Source: Streptomyces ossamyceticus
Lineage (GTDB): Bacteria; Actinomycetota; Actinomycetes; Streptomycetales; Streptomycetaceae
DNA length: 43,867 nucleotides
NCBI RefSeq assembly: GCF_001418475.1
Contig: NZ_LIQX01000120.1
Coordinates: forward strand, 1 to 43,867
Reading direction: 5' to 3'
Below are positions 17,799-26,037 of this stretch, one piece after another (the stretch's first letter is position 1; each line of letters begins with the position of its first letter). The translations under genes and the position numbers were made by a program. Below the pieces are notes generated by a model. That model had not been told where the DNA came from. It ran no database searches and was given only the letters and a program-made list of their open reading frames with translations.

Positions 17799-17845
17799 GG
17801 CGCGCCTGCGGCGCGCCGGGACGCCCGGCCGCCCCGGCCGGGCGT
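17799..17845 (+). terminator. Tandem hairpins after gntR
   Basis: GGCGCGCC (17799-17806) pairs with GGCGCGCC (17810-17817), and ACGCCCGGCC (17821-17830) pairs with GGCCGGGCGT (17836-17845). They lie 43 nt past the stop codon. No U-run. Confidence 0.7.
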
Positions 17846-17968
17846 GCGGCGTGACCGCCGGTCCCGTCCGGACGCCGGTCGCCCCCGACCTCAGCCCGCC
17901 CGAGGAGGTAGAGCGTCGACCGGCCGTCACGAGCCGGGGTCTGCGCGGCCGGGGGTCGACGGCCACCG

Positions 17969-18118
17969 AGACTTTAGGCAGCTCCCATGGGGCGAGCCTC
18001 GAAGAACAGGGGGCCCATCGGGCACAACCGCGGGCAGGGCAGGTGCCTGCCCGATTCGCCGGGCGAGCGTAAGGCCCCCTGTTCACTCGCCCCATGGCAG
18101 CTACCGCCCAAAGTCTCT
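17969..18118. repeat. Long imperfect inverted repeat
   Basis: In the gene-free interval 17757-18166, the left arm (GAGACTTTAGGC, CCATGGGGCGAG, AACAGGGGGCC, about 17969-18014) is mirrored on the right (GGCCCCCTGTT, CTCGCCCCATGG, GCCCAAAGTCTC, about 18072-18118). A small GGGCAGG/CCTGCCC hairpin lies in the loop. Total span about 150 nt, folding into one extended cruciform or RNA hairpin. Possibilities are a double-strand origin or transfer locus of the element, a structured RNA, or a relic of a small inverted insertion. No coding sequence inside. Confidence 0.7.
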
Positions 18119-18166
18119 GCGGCCGGCGACGTGCCCACGCGCACCGCTCATCAGCGAAAACGCCAC

Positions 18167-18475
18167 TCATGGGGAACCGCCGTCGCCGTCCGCGACTGCC
18201 TCCAAGATCCCGGCGAGGCGGTCCACGGCATCGGGCCATGCCACCAGCCGCACGACTCCGCGCCCCTCCTCGTCGGTCGCTGCAATCGCCCGTGACTCCG
18301 ATAACTCAAAACCGGCGGCCAACAACGCGCGGTTCACGCGGTCGGCGGACTCCCGAGCTACGCGCCAGCCCGCCAGGTAGTCGACGCCCGGAACCCACAG
18401 ACCGGGCTCCACTCCCCGCACGTCGTCGAGCCCATCTCTCAGCCAGTCCTCACCCGCACCCGTCACTGCATCCAC
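18167..18475 (-). CDS. Hypothetical protein
   Basis: 102 residues from GTG 18475 (MDAVTGAGEDWLRDGLDD). Mixed alpha/beta composition, acidic N-terminus, no signal peptide or membrane segment. The C-terminal half (RVNRALLAAGFELSESRAIA, then VVRLVAWPDAVDRLAG) looks like a small globular domain. I do not recognise a family. It is surrounded by the long inverted repeat on one side and tandem hairpins on the other, and has element-like codon use. Confidence 0.6.
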   Translation of the reverse strand: MDAVTGAGEDWLRDGLDDVRGVEPGLWVPGVDYLAGWRVARESADRVNRALLAAGFELSESRAIAATDEEGRGVVRLVAWPDAVDRLAGILEAVADGDGGSP

Positions 18476-18537
18476 CTCAGCCCAATCTCACGTGATGGTT
18501 CGTCAACTCCCGTGATCCAAGGGCCAGTAGCGACGCA

Positions 18538-18627
18538 ACGCGACGGCCCCGGTACCATCAGGCACCGGGGACCGTCGCGTCCCCTGCCGGGCCACCCTTC
18601 GCTTTCCACGGCTGACGGGGTGGCCCG
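18538..18627. repeat. Two adjacent strong stem-loops
   Basis: First: ACGCGACGG-CCCCGGT (18538-18553) pairs with ACCGGGG-A-CCGTCGCGT (18564-18580), 16 pairs with one bulge. Second: CGGGCCACCC (18588-18597) pairs with GGGTGGCCCG (18618-18627), a perfect 10-bp stem. They lie in the 318-nt gap between the hypothetical gene and the HATPase gene, and are likely at least the terminator for the leftward HATPase gene. Confidence 0.7.
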
Positions 18628-18793
18628 GTCTCGGTATGTGGTTGTGAGGCACGGCCCCCTTCTCGGGTGGGGAACCCGGATATCTGAAGGGAGCCGCGCC
18701 TCTGGGCCAGGGAAGGTCAGTCCCGGCCCGACTCCGGGTCACCGTCCGCTCCCGATCGCGTAGGAGCAGACCGGCACGGCGACCCGGCGTTTG

Positions 18794-19351
18794 TCAGCCC
18801 CACCGTTCGGACCAGAGCCGCTCAAGGTCCAGGCGGGCCCACACGTGCTTGCCCCCGCCGCTGCGGGGCGACCACCACACCGCGTCAGCCAGGCGCTGAA
18901 CGATCAGCAGCCCACGGCCCCGATCCGGGAGCAGCGCCTCGGAGAAGTCACCAGCCAACTCGGGCGAGATGAACTCACCCGCCGCCAGTTCAGGCGGAGT
19001 CGAATCCTCATCACCGACGCCGATGATCAACAGCTCCGGGTACGTCATCAGCGACACATCGATACGCCGTGCAGCACCCGGCAGCGTGAGCCGTTGATCC
19101 GGCACCGCGTGATGGACGACGTTGCCGACCAGCTCCGACACGATGAGTACCGAGTCGTCGACCGCGTGCGGCAACTTCCAGGTCTCCAGGTAGGAGCGGA
19201 CCAGGTCCCGCGTGGCCTTGACGCAGTCCGGTGACTCGGCGAAGAGCGTCAGCGCCCGGAAGTGACCAGTGGACGGGTCATGTGCCGAGCGGCGGCGCGG
19301 GGGAGGCACCTCCGAGGCATTCGCCAGGCGTTTGCTCTGCTGCGTTTCCAC
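18794..19351 (-). CDS. HATPase_c ATP-binding protein (RsbW-like)
   Basis: 185 residues from GTG 19351, preceded by GGGAGGG. The single domain is a Bergerat ATP-binding fold: N box SELVGNVVHHA, G1-like VGDEDSTPPE, G2-like DRGRGLLIVQRLAD, and a final GGGKHVWARLDL strand. Streptomyces carry many such RsbW/SpoIIAB-like proteins, often beside XRE regulators, thought to act as anti-sigma or kinase partners. It is divergent from the XRE-TPR gene at 19558 with a palindrome-rich gap between, suggesting joint control. Target unknown. Confidence 0.88.
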   Translation of the reverse strand: METQQSKRLANASEVPPPRRRSAHDPSTGHFRALTLFAESPDCVKATRDLVRSYLETWKLPHAVDDSVLIVSELVGNVVHHAVPDQRLTLPGAARRIDVSLMTYPELLIIGVGDEDSTPPELAAGEFISPELAGDFSEALLPDRGRGLLIVQRLADAVWWSPRSGGGKHVWARLDLERLWSERWG

Positions 19352-19448
19352 CGCATTCCCTCCCGAGCATTGACGAGCCCTGTAGCCCGCCGAACTGTGC
19401 CGACCAGTGAACGACGCAGAGGCTGTGACCGGGAGCGTTCACCAGGGG

Positions 19449-19496
19449 GTTCACGTGAACACCGGCAAACGTGAAGGGGGTTCATCAATGAACCCC
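19449..19496. promoter_or_regulatory. GTTCA/TGAAC operator array
   Basis: The divergent gap holds a perfect palindrome GTTCACGTGAAC (19449-19460) and a second one, GGGGTTCAT-CA-ATGAACCCC (19477-19496). Both have GTTCA and TGAAC half-sites with different spacing (2 and 4 nt), and another GTTCA lies just upstream. The likely binder is the XRE-family protein at 19558, autoregulating and controlling the HATPase gene. Confidence 0.65.
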
Positions 19497-19557
19497 TAAG
19501 AAGGTGCGGCTGTGACACGATGAACACTCGCTGTCATTCTCGGGTTGGCAGGGGAGC

Positions 19558-20931
19558 ATGAGCCGAGAGCCGAACGCGCAGTTGATCGCCCTCATGGAAG
19601 CGGCTGGAGTCTCGAACAAGGGTCTCGCCAAGCGGATGCGCGATGCCGCAGCGCAACGGGGCATCCCTCTCGGGACGACTCATGTCGCCGTGCAGCGATG
19701 GCGAGACGGCGCAGGCATCCAGCCCCAGACGGCAGCGATCGCGGCGGACGTGCTCAGCGCCAAGTTAGGGCGTCTCATCACACCCGGCGATCTGGGATTC
19801 TTCGGCCCGTCCCGCACGGCTGCTGCCCAGCCCGTCAGCTACCCGAGCGATGTCAGCGACGTTCTCTCGGTACTGGGGGAACTTGCCGACGAGCGAGTCG
19901 AGGCACCGGCCGACGATGCCCTGCCCGTCGCGGATGCTGATCTCAGTTCAGCCGTCCTGTCGTGGATGATCGGGCGTCCCGACGGCGTCCAGGCCGACAG
20001 GCCAGGTCACCAGCGGGTCGGGATGCGCGACGTGCGCGCGATCAGAGACGCAGCCGACATGTTCATGCAGCTCGACTTCAAGTACGGCGGAGGCCACGGC
20101 CACAAGGCACTGCGCCACTACTTCCGCCACGAAGTCCTGCCCCTACTGGACGCCAGCTACAGCGAGAAGGTGGGCACCGCGCTGTTCGGTGCCGCCGCCG
20201 AGGTGTCCCAGTTGCTCGCATGGACCGCGTACGACACCGGAAACCACCGACTCGCCCACCGCTATCTCACATCCACGCTGCGCCTGTCGCAGGTCATCGA
20301 CGACCGCATGTTCGGCTCCCGTATACTCGGCAACCTCAGCCACCAAGCCAACTATCTCGGCAACCACGCCCAAGCCATCCAGCTTGCCCGCGCAGCCGTC
20401 GAGGGCGCCAAGGGCCGGGCAACCCCACGAGCCATGGCGCTGAACTCAGCGATGGAGGCCCGCGCACTGTCGAATGCAGGCGACCCAGTCGCGGCCGGAC
20501 GCGCGATGAACGAAGCAGAGCGCTACTTCGAGCGTGCCGACGGAGCCGAGGACCCGCTATGGCTCGGGTACTTCGACTCCGCCGAACTCATGGGCGAGAT
20601 CTCCCACTGCTTCCGCGATCTCAAGATGCGCCGCGAGTCGGTCCAGGCCGCACAGCGCGCGGTCGACGACACCGACCCGAAGTACGCCCGCACCCTCGGG
20701 TTCTGCCGAATGGTGCTCGCCCAGAGCCACCTACTGAACGGCGAGCTGGAGGCCGCCGTCACAACCGCCAGCCTGGCCGTCGACGGCGGAGACAGCCTCC
20801 AGTCTTCCCGCTTCCAGCGCTACGTCACCGACTTCCAGGCCGAGGTGAGCATCCACGCGGCGAACCCGGTCGTGGCCGCCTTCAACGACCAGGTGCAAGA
20901 CGCACTCGCCCGCCTGGAAGACGACGAGTAG
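19558..20931 (+). CDS. XRE-type regulator with TPR-like C-terminus
   Basis: 457 residues from ATG 19558, just after AGGGGAGC. Residues 1-70 form a helix-turn-helix domain (IALMEAAGVSNKGLAKRMRD ... HVAVQRWRDGAGIQPQTAAIAA). The rest is helical with repeated TPR-like units (TGNHRLAHRYLTSTLRLS, LGNHAQAIQLARAAVEGA, AGDPVAAGRAMNEAERYF). Regulators of this shape in Streptomyces often sense peptides or protein partners. It diverges from the HATPase gene and converges with the kinase-like gene, only 3 nt separating the stop codons. Probable role: local regulator of the element's cargo. Confidence 0.85.
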   Translation: MSREPNAQLIALMEAAGVSNKGLAKRMRDAAAQRGIPLGTTHVAVQRWRDGAGIQPQTAAIAADVLSAKLGRLITPGDLGFFGPSRTAAAQPVSYPSDVSDVLSVLGELADERVEAPADDALPVADADLSSAVLSWMIGRPDGVQADRPGHQRVGMRDVRAIRDAADMFMQLDFKYGGGHGHKALRHYFRHEVLPLLDASYSEKVGTALFGAAAEVSQLLAWTAYDTGNHRLAHRYLTSTLRLSQVIDDRMFGSRILGNLSHQANYLGNHAQAIQLARAAVEGAKGRATPRAMALNSAMEARALSNAGDPVAAGRAMNEAERYFERADGAEDPLWLGYFDSAELMGEISHCFRDLKMRRESVQAAQRAVDDTDPKYARTLGFCRMVLAQSHLLNGELEAAVTTASLAVDGGDSLQSSRFQRYVTDFQAEVSIHAANPVVAAFNDQVQDALARLEDDE

Positions 20932-20934
20932 CAA

Positions 20935-21849
20935 CTACCAGGGCCGCCAGTCCCGAGGCGCATCGTCATTACGCAGACCAGCGATGCGCCGGCGATACTC
21001 AGCCGCCGTCTTCTCGTCCTCCTGCACGTTCTGCATGAGCCACGTCGTCATCCCGAACTCTTGCAGGCCACGCAGTGTCTCGTAGCCGTGCCAGTCGTAC
21101 AGGTCTCGCCCGTACGCAGCCACGAAGTCGGCGTACTGCCCGTCCGTCTGCCATCCAAGACTGTGGTGCTCAACAGCCGTGACCATCAGATCCCACTCAG
21201 GGTGATCGAAGCAGAAGGCCTCGAAGTCGATCAGGATCACGTGCCCCTGGTCGTCCACCATGAGGTTCTGCACGTGAGCGTCCCCATGCACAGGGCCCTT
21301 GGGTGTCTCGAACCGCAGCTCGGCGTACTTGTCCCGCAGCTCCCGCCAACGCTTCCGCAGAAACACCTTGTCGTCCTGCGGAATCACGGCCCGATCCAAC
21401 CGCAGCTCTTGCTTGTCAAAGGGGTCGAACGACGGCAGCTCAAGCCCCTTGGGCACCGTCAAGGCGTGCAGATCCCGAAGGATGCCCCCCAGCTCCCCGT
21501 AGGTCGCCTTCCGATCACCCTCGACGATCAAATGCCAGAAGGTCACAGGGTTACCATCGATCACGAGCGGCTGCTCAAGATCCTCGACGATGCGCGCCGC
21601 GGGGAACCCTTCCTCTGCCAGCCACCGCGAAACGGCCACCTCTGTACGTGCCTTGGGCAGCCACTCCCGCCCACGAGCCACGCGCACGATCACCGGCGCC
21701 GACGCCAGCCGGAACAACGCGTTCTCCCCGAGCCTGATCAACTCCGCTTCTCTGTCGTCGAGCCCAGCCGCCCGGCACGCGGCGACCATCACCCGCGTAG
21801 CCCCACCCGACGTGAACCCCTCTTCCGATCGAGCAGCGTCAACCGTCAT
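20935..21849 (-). CDS. APH-family phosphotransferase-like protein
   Basis: 304 residues from ATG 21849, with GGGGAG upstream. Protein-kinase-like fold of the aminoglycoside/choline phosphotransferase superfamily: catalytic loop VHGDAHVQNLMVDD and metal-binding LIDFEAFCFDHPEWDL. The N-lobe nucleotide region (ELIRLGENALFRL) also fits. Substrate unknown; members phosphorylate antibiotics, sugars or amino-acid derivatives. Similar genes often accompany XRE regulators in Streptomyces mobile regions, so antibiotic resistance should not be assumed. Confidence 0.88.
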   Translation of the reverse strand: MTVDAARSEEGFTSGGATRVMVAACRAAGLDDREAELIRLGENALFRLASAPVIVRVARGREWLPKARTEVAVSRWLAEEGFPAARIVEDLEQPLVIDGNPVTFWHLIVEGDRKATYGELGGILRDLHALTVPKGLELPSFDPFDKQELRLDRAVIPQDDKVFLRKRWRELRDKYAELRFETPKGPVHGDAHVQNLMVDDQGHVILIDFEAFCFDHPEWDLMVTAVEHHSLGWQTDGQYADFVAAYGRDLYDWHGYETLRGLQEFGMTTWLMQNVQEDEKTAAEYRRRIAGLRNDDAPRDWRPW

Positions 21850-22024
21850 GCCCGTACCAGCTCCCCTAGTCGCACGCGATCAACCAGCGCACGCCCACGG
21901 GTGACCAACCCGACGCACGCCAGACACGACGTCGACGGTACCGGGGAAGGCATACGACGAGGACGGCCGCTACCCGGCTATCTACGACTCAGCCACATCT
22001 GGAGTTACCCAATAGTGTGTAACG

Positions 22025-25000
22025 CTAGTCAACGACACTCGGATCAGGGCGGTTATGCCGATTCCGGCAAACTGACACTTCAATATCGAAGACCTGATCG
22101 CAAGCGATGCATGTCCATTGTGTAGCCGGGAATGAGAGAGCCTCAACTAGAGGCCCCTTGGCGCTTCCTGGAATCTCCTTCAGGAGTTCCGCCGCCTCTT
22201 CTCGGACAAGTAGACCTGGATCTTTCAATAGGCGTACTGCACCCTCCGGGAATTGCTGATTAGTAAGTCTTGCAGCAGTAACTCTGGCGAAGCCTGATCG
22301 CGTGGCCGCATCGGCAGGGGGAGAAGTAGCGGGCCACTGCTTAGCAATAACAATTCCCGCCAATCGTCGAAGGCTAGCCGGTAGGCTTGGGAGCAAGGAC
22401 ACGAGATCGTCCCTCCATTCTTCGGAAAGAAAATCTGCATCCCATGCAAGCTGCACTGCCAAGTCCGCCAGCCAGTCGTTGCCGGTCGAGAAAGCTTCCA
22501 TTATCAGGGAAGAGGAACCAGCAGGTGAAGTCATGTTAGGTATCGGCCGTCGCAGGCAAGGGACCGCGAGTATCCACCAGTCGGGACGTTCTGGATTCTC
22601 ACCTTTCAGGGAAATAATTTCTGCAACAACTGCCCCTACGTCAATCTTTCGTGCCAGCGCTATGGCATGGAAGAGTCTCAGTGTAACTGAGGAAGAGTCG
22701 GTGAATGCTTGCCCGATATTCCCAATACCCGCATAGTTGAGGTTCACAGCCTGTACAAGTGCTGCCGCCTCATCCAAATGCCACGCTTGCATAGGCGTGA
22801 GGGTGATCGGATTATCACTGAGGCGCGCCATTAGGTTGAAGGGAGTATCGCGGTCGAAGTCACCCAAGGAGCTTAGGACTTTCTTCGCGCTTTCTGGCAA
22901 TTTAAAGTAGCTCTCAGGCCTTGCCCTCTTTATTGAATCCTCGTGTCCAAGTCTCGTTAGTGCATCCTCGGCGTAACTCGCGGTGCTCACACGGCACTTA
23001 TAGGCTGCCGCGGCGACTTTCACCGCGGTTGAGGGGCGTGCTGGGACAAGCTCCCGGATCGCGAACTTCACTAGGTCATCCAACCCCGCTGGCTTGTTTT
23101 TGGAATCTTCCTCCTCATTCACCCCGAGTAGCGCTTCTTCCATAAGATCTAGTTCAGTGGTCGTCGGTCTCAATCCGTTACGTTCTGCTCTCCATGCTAG
23201 GGACAGGGATTCGACCACAGAAGTCTGCCAGCTTCCCAATCTGCTAGTCCGAGCGATCAGCTTATGTCTGCTATTCTCCTCCAATCTAGTGCGGGCCAGA
23301 CGTACTGCGAGTTTTGCGGCAGCCGAATGGCCGGGGACTTTCAGGTTGCCTATCCTCGTATGCTGAGGAGTCAATGGGAGGCTGCCAACGCGTTCTATTT
23401 GCGCGTCCTTAATCGCGTTCTCTCTATCTAGATCAACCTCGGCACCATCTTCGATCGCCGAGAGGGCAAGGTCCAGTAGATCTTCACGTTGCGCAATCGC
23501 CAAGTCGCACAATAGCTGAATCACCGGCGAAGAAAGCCCTGCTGCCAGCCTCACGCTCTCTCTTAGCTCGGAATCTGAAACCGCACCCTTTAGCCATTCA
23601 GTTGCCCTACCTTCGTCTCTAATAACCCATCGCGCTTCCCCGATCTCCGCAAACAGCCTGGTGCGCGCAGTTAGCGTTCCGTATGGATAGTCGGTTAGAA
23701 ATACTCCGGCTGTGGCGTCCCAGTGATTTAGGATCCCCTTGGCGGCTGCTCTCGCTTCTCCCGGAGGTCTTCCCCAGTAGTCTCTCAGACGTGCTTCTAG
23801 CGCTTCTAGGACAGTGCTCCATGATGCGCTTCCCTGTGTGACATGGTGGGCAATGTCGTCGTAACAATCCAGAAGCACCTGAGATGTTAGCGATTCCTGA
23901 ATTCCAGGAATGCCAGTGGTAGCTCGGCGGGATTCCCAGCGATACACACTTGATTCAATAATCTCTACGAGAAGTCCAGCGCGTGACGCTGGCATGGAGT
24001 TAGGTGATCGCTCTGCTAGTAGAAATACCATCAGAGTCGACAGTAGGGGTACTTCCCAGAGGGGGCGATCAGATTTCCGAGATTTTTCAATGAAGGAGCG
24101 GCGCGCGTCGAGCCATTCTGAAGCTTGGGTCCCTCTTGCTTCTGCTAGTTTTTCCAACAAAAGATTAAGCGTTGCGTCGAGATTCTCTGGCTCATCCAGT
24201 TCAAGTGCCGGTAGGCCGAGTGCGGCTGCGGCGTCCGATGATGAATGGCGAGAACTAATAACTACATCAACTGAATCAGGAAATTCCTCTAGGGAGTTGG
24301 CGATCGCCTCAATTACGGCGTCTTGCTTCCCCTGTACCTCATCCAGGCCATCCAATAGCAAGAGTGCCTCGCCGCGTTGAATGTACCGAGCCAAGGCACT
24401 TTCGAGTGTCGGATCGCTTCCGTTCGTCGCGCTCATGCAGAATGCCTGCACCGGAAGGCGGTACGGGCCGCTACTAGGAAGTTGCTGTGCTAGATCAGCA
24501 AGTCGCGCTCGGATGGGGACAGGGGCATGGGAAGCTGCGGCCCACTCTGCAGCTATCAAATTCAAGGCAACTGATTTACCCGCTCCGGGCCGGCCAACCA
24601 ACAAGATGCGCCCCTCCCGGCGCATCAGCTTGAGAAGGCCTTTCTCGTCTTGCCTTCCCTTGTCCTCCTTGGTTTCACTGTTGATGTACGTCGCTTTGAG
24701 TCCTTTTGCCAACCCCGGCACTGGAAGGGAGGTCACGCCGAAATTGAAGTCGGCTAGTGGGAGCACGTCAGAATATTTAGCCAATTCTTGACGGTATGAA
24801 GCAATAGCTTCATCTTCCGCCTGTAGGCGGGCTGCCAATATTCCATCCGTATCGGATACGAGTGGAATGGTGGCGCGCTTAAGCCAGTCTCGCCATTTAT
24901 TCAGGTCTGAGGAAGATTCCCTGTATGCGGATGAGTCACGTACGGCGGCGCGCAGCGCTTTGAAAGCTGCCATGCCATACCCTGCTTGGACCACGGAGGC

Positions 25001-25639
25001 ATCAAGCCATGCCCCGCCCTGTCCTTCATACGGGCCTAGATCGCGAGCGTCAATAAAACGAATATCTGCCAACTTCATCACTAGCTCAGTGGATGATTCT
25101 GAAAGCCCGTGTTTCGATATTTCAGTTCGCAGTTTCGCCAGGCTCGTAGATGCCGCATTGGTAGGGCATGCGCCATTCTGGAAGTCCCGCAGGTGGCGGG
25201 CTAGGTCTCTCAAAACTTGAGCAGGTTCGGCAACGACGAAAAGTAGCCGATCCTTGTCCGAGCACTGACCTTCCTGGATAGCCCTACACCACTGCTCCAC
25301 TGCCGATTTAAATGGTGCGTCCAGGCCGCTCGCGTTCTTTGCCTGTATGAAGGCCTTTGAGTCGTCGGCAAGATGCACAACGACGTCGTCCACGGAAGTA
25401 TCAGCCTCAAGCCGAATCCGAACGGGGCATGCAGCCGATGACAACCACGGCACCCCCTCGCCTCTCAACCCATGAACGACGAGAAGGGCAGCGACACCTG
25501 CTCGATGAACCGCACCAATCTCGTTTGAGGCTCCACCTGTAGCCCCTTTGGCGGCGGATCCCTTGCGTTGCGCAGGCGTGTGATTTTTCACACGGACCAG
25601 TGTGACGTGTCGGGCGGAATTTTGGGAGTCGATCAACAC
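22025..25639 (-). CDS. Nuclease-NACHT NTPase, candidate antiphage NLR-like protein
   Basis: 1204 residues. Residues 35-125 match a Cap4/Mrr-type PD-(D/E)xK nuclease: GGASNEIGAVHRAG, VDDVVVHL with D84/D85, and FIQAKN with Q99 and K101. A NACHT/STAND NTPase follows: Walker A GRPGAGKS 349-356, Walker B LLLLDGLDE 426-434, VVISSRH with R464. Residues 600-1165 look like helical repeats, the usual ligand-sensing region. The end has C-x2-C-x10-C-x3-H (1177-1195), a possible zinc knuckle. Known bNACHT and Avs proteins with this order degrade DNA on sensing phage. The start is uncertain: GTG 25639, or codon 17. The gene is visibly AT-richer than its neighbours, pointing to foreign origin. Defence function is inferred. 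Confidence 0.85.
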   Translation of the reverse strand: MLIDSQNSARHVTLVRVKNHTPAQRKGSAAKGATGGASNEIGAVHRAGVAALLVVHGLRGEGVPWLSSAACPVRIRLEADTSVDDVVVHLADDSKAFIQAKNASGLDAPFKSAVEQWCRAIQEGQCSDKDRLLFVVAEPAQVLRDLARHLRDFQNGACPTNAASTSLAKLRTEISKHGLSESSTELVMKLADIRFIDARDLGPYEGQGGAWLDASVVQAGYGMAAFKALRAAVRDSSAYRESSSDLNKWRDWLKRATIPLVSDTDGILAARLQAEDEAIASYRQELAKYSDVLPLADFNFGVTSLPVPGLAKGLKATYINSETKEDKGRQDEKGLLKLMRREGRILLVGRPGAGKSVALNLIAAEWAAASHAPVPIRARLADLAQQLPSSGPYRLPVQAFCMSATNGSDPTLESALARYIQRGEALLLLDGLDEVQGKQDAVIEAIANSLEEFPDSVDVVISSRHSSSDAAAALGLPALELDEPENLDATLNLLLEKLAEARGTQASEWLDARRSFIEKSRKSDRPLWEVPLLSTLMVFLLAERSPNSMPASRAGLLVEIIESSVYRWESRRATTGIPGIQESLTSQVLLDCYDDIAHHVTQGSASWSTVLEALEARLRDYWGRPPGEARAAAKGILNHWDATAGVFLTDYPYGTLTARTRLFAEIGEARWVIRDEGRATEWLKGAVSDSELRESVRLAAGLSSPVIQLLCDLAIAQREDLLDLALSAIEDGAEVDLDRENAIKDAQIERVGSLPLTPQHTRIGNLKVPGHSAAAKLAVRLARTRLEENSRHKLIARTSRLGSWQTSVVESLSLAWRAERNGLRPTTTELDLMEEALLGVNEEEDSKNKPAGLDDLVKFAIRELVPARPSTAVKVAAAAYKCRVSTASYAEDALTRLGHEDSIKRARPESYFKLPESAKKVLSSLGDFDRDTPFNLMARLSDNPITLTPMQAWHLDEAAALVQAVNLNYAGIGNIGQAFTDSSSVTLRLFHAIALARKIDVGAVVAEIISLKGENPERPDWWILAVPCLRRPIPNMTSPAGSSSLIMEAFSTGNDWLADLAVQLAWDADFLSEEWRDDLVSLLPSLPASLRRLAGIVIAKQWPATSPPADAATRSGFARVTAARLTNQQFPEGAVRLLKDPGLLVREEAAELLKEIPGSAKGPLVEALSFPATQWTCIACDQVFDIEVSVCRNRHNRPDPSVVD
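25578..25605. promoter_or_regulatory. GTGTGA/TCACAC half-site cluster at the NACHT gene start
   Basis: GTGTGA (25578-25583), TCACAC (25588-25593) and GTGTGA (25600-25605) make two overlapping inverted repeats with spacers of 4 and 6 nt. They fall inside the first 20 codons if GTG 25639 is used, or upstream of the gene if translation starts later. They could be an operator, or chance within coding sequence. Confidence 0.35.
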
Positions 25640-25784
25640 TCAGCGCGAGTAACGGCATGATCACCCGACACGCCCCTCACTGAGCCGATCCGAAGCTGGC
25701 CGAAGCGTCCACGCCACCCGGTAGCCCCTCGAACCGTATGATCGCATTCGCAGCGCCACCACAGGGACCAAGTCAGGCGCGACT

Positions 25785-25813
25785 GAGTCCCCTCCCAGAC
25801 CACGAGGGGACTC
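25785..25813 (-). terminator. Terminator after the 61-residue gene
   Basis: GAGTCCCCT (25785-25793) pairs perfectly with AGGGGACTC (25805-25813) around an 11-nt loop, 38 nt past the stop codon at 25851. It separates the att-proximal small gene from the NACHT gene. Confidence 0.65.
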
Positions 25814-25850
25814 GCAGGCACAGGAAGGCAGTCCTCAGGCGGCCGACAGG

Positions 25851-26036
25851 TTAGACCCACTCCACCTCGCACTGGACGCTCGTAGAGCCGCCAAGCGGCG
25901 GCAGCGGCGTCCTCGGGACATCCCGTACAGGCTGCTGCCGTCGCCCCGAAACCCCGAGCGCTCCCAGCACGGCCACAGCCTCTTCCTCACTGGCCTCCGC
26001 CAGAACATCGGCGATACGGCGTAAAGCGTCACTCAC
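25851..26036 (-). CDS. 61-residue att-proximal protein (copy 1)
   Basis: Starts at GTG 26036, two nt after the stop of the radical SAM 3'-end copy at 26038. Sequence: MSDALRRIADVLAEASEEEA, then a GLG/ALG turn, a basic middle, and a conserved end RTPLPPLGGS ... EVEWV. It is the same length and about two-thirds identical to the gene at 27350-27535. One amphipathic helix, no recognised family. Its fixed place beside the attachment site, on the opposite side from int in the circular form, suggests a recombination accessory such as a directionality factor, but there is no direct evidence. Confidence 0.7.
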   Translation of the reverse strand: MSDALRRIADVLAEASEEEAVAVLGALGVSGRRQQPVRDVPRTPLPPLGGSTSVQCEVEWV

Positions 26037-26037
26037 G

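Noticed and set aside
17969..18118. Retron-type msr/msd RNA
   Set aside because: The palindrome is suggestive, but there is no reverse transcriptase gene anywhere in the window.
20935..21849. Aminoglycoside resistance gene
   Set aside because: The kinase fold is clear but nothing indicates an aminoglycoside substrate; such genes often have other substrates.
25578..25593. CRP-type binding site (TGTGA ... TCACA)
   Set aside because: Spacing between the half-sites is 4 nt instead of 6, and it may be inside coding sequence. Kept only as a low-confidence half-site cluster.
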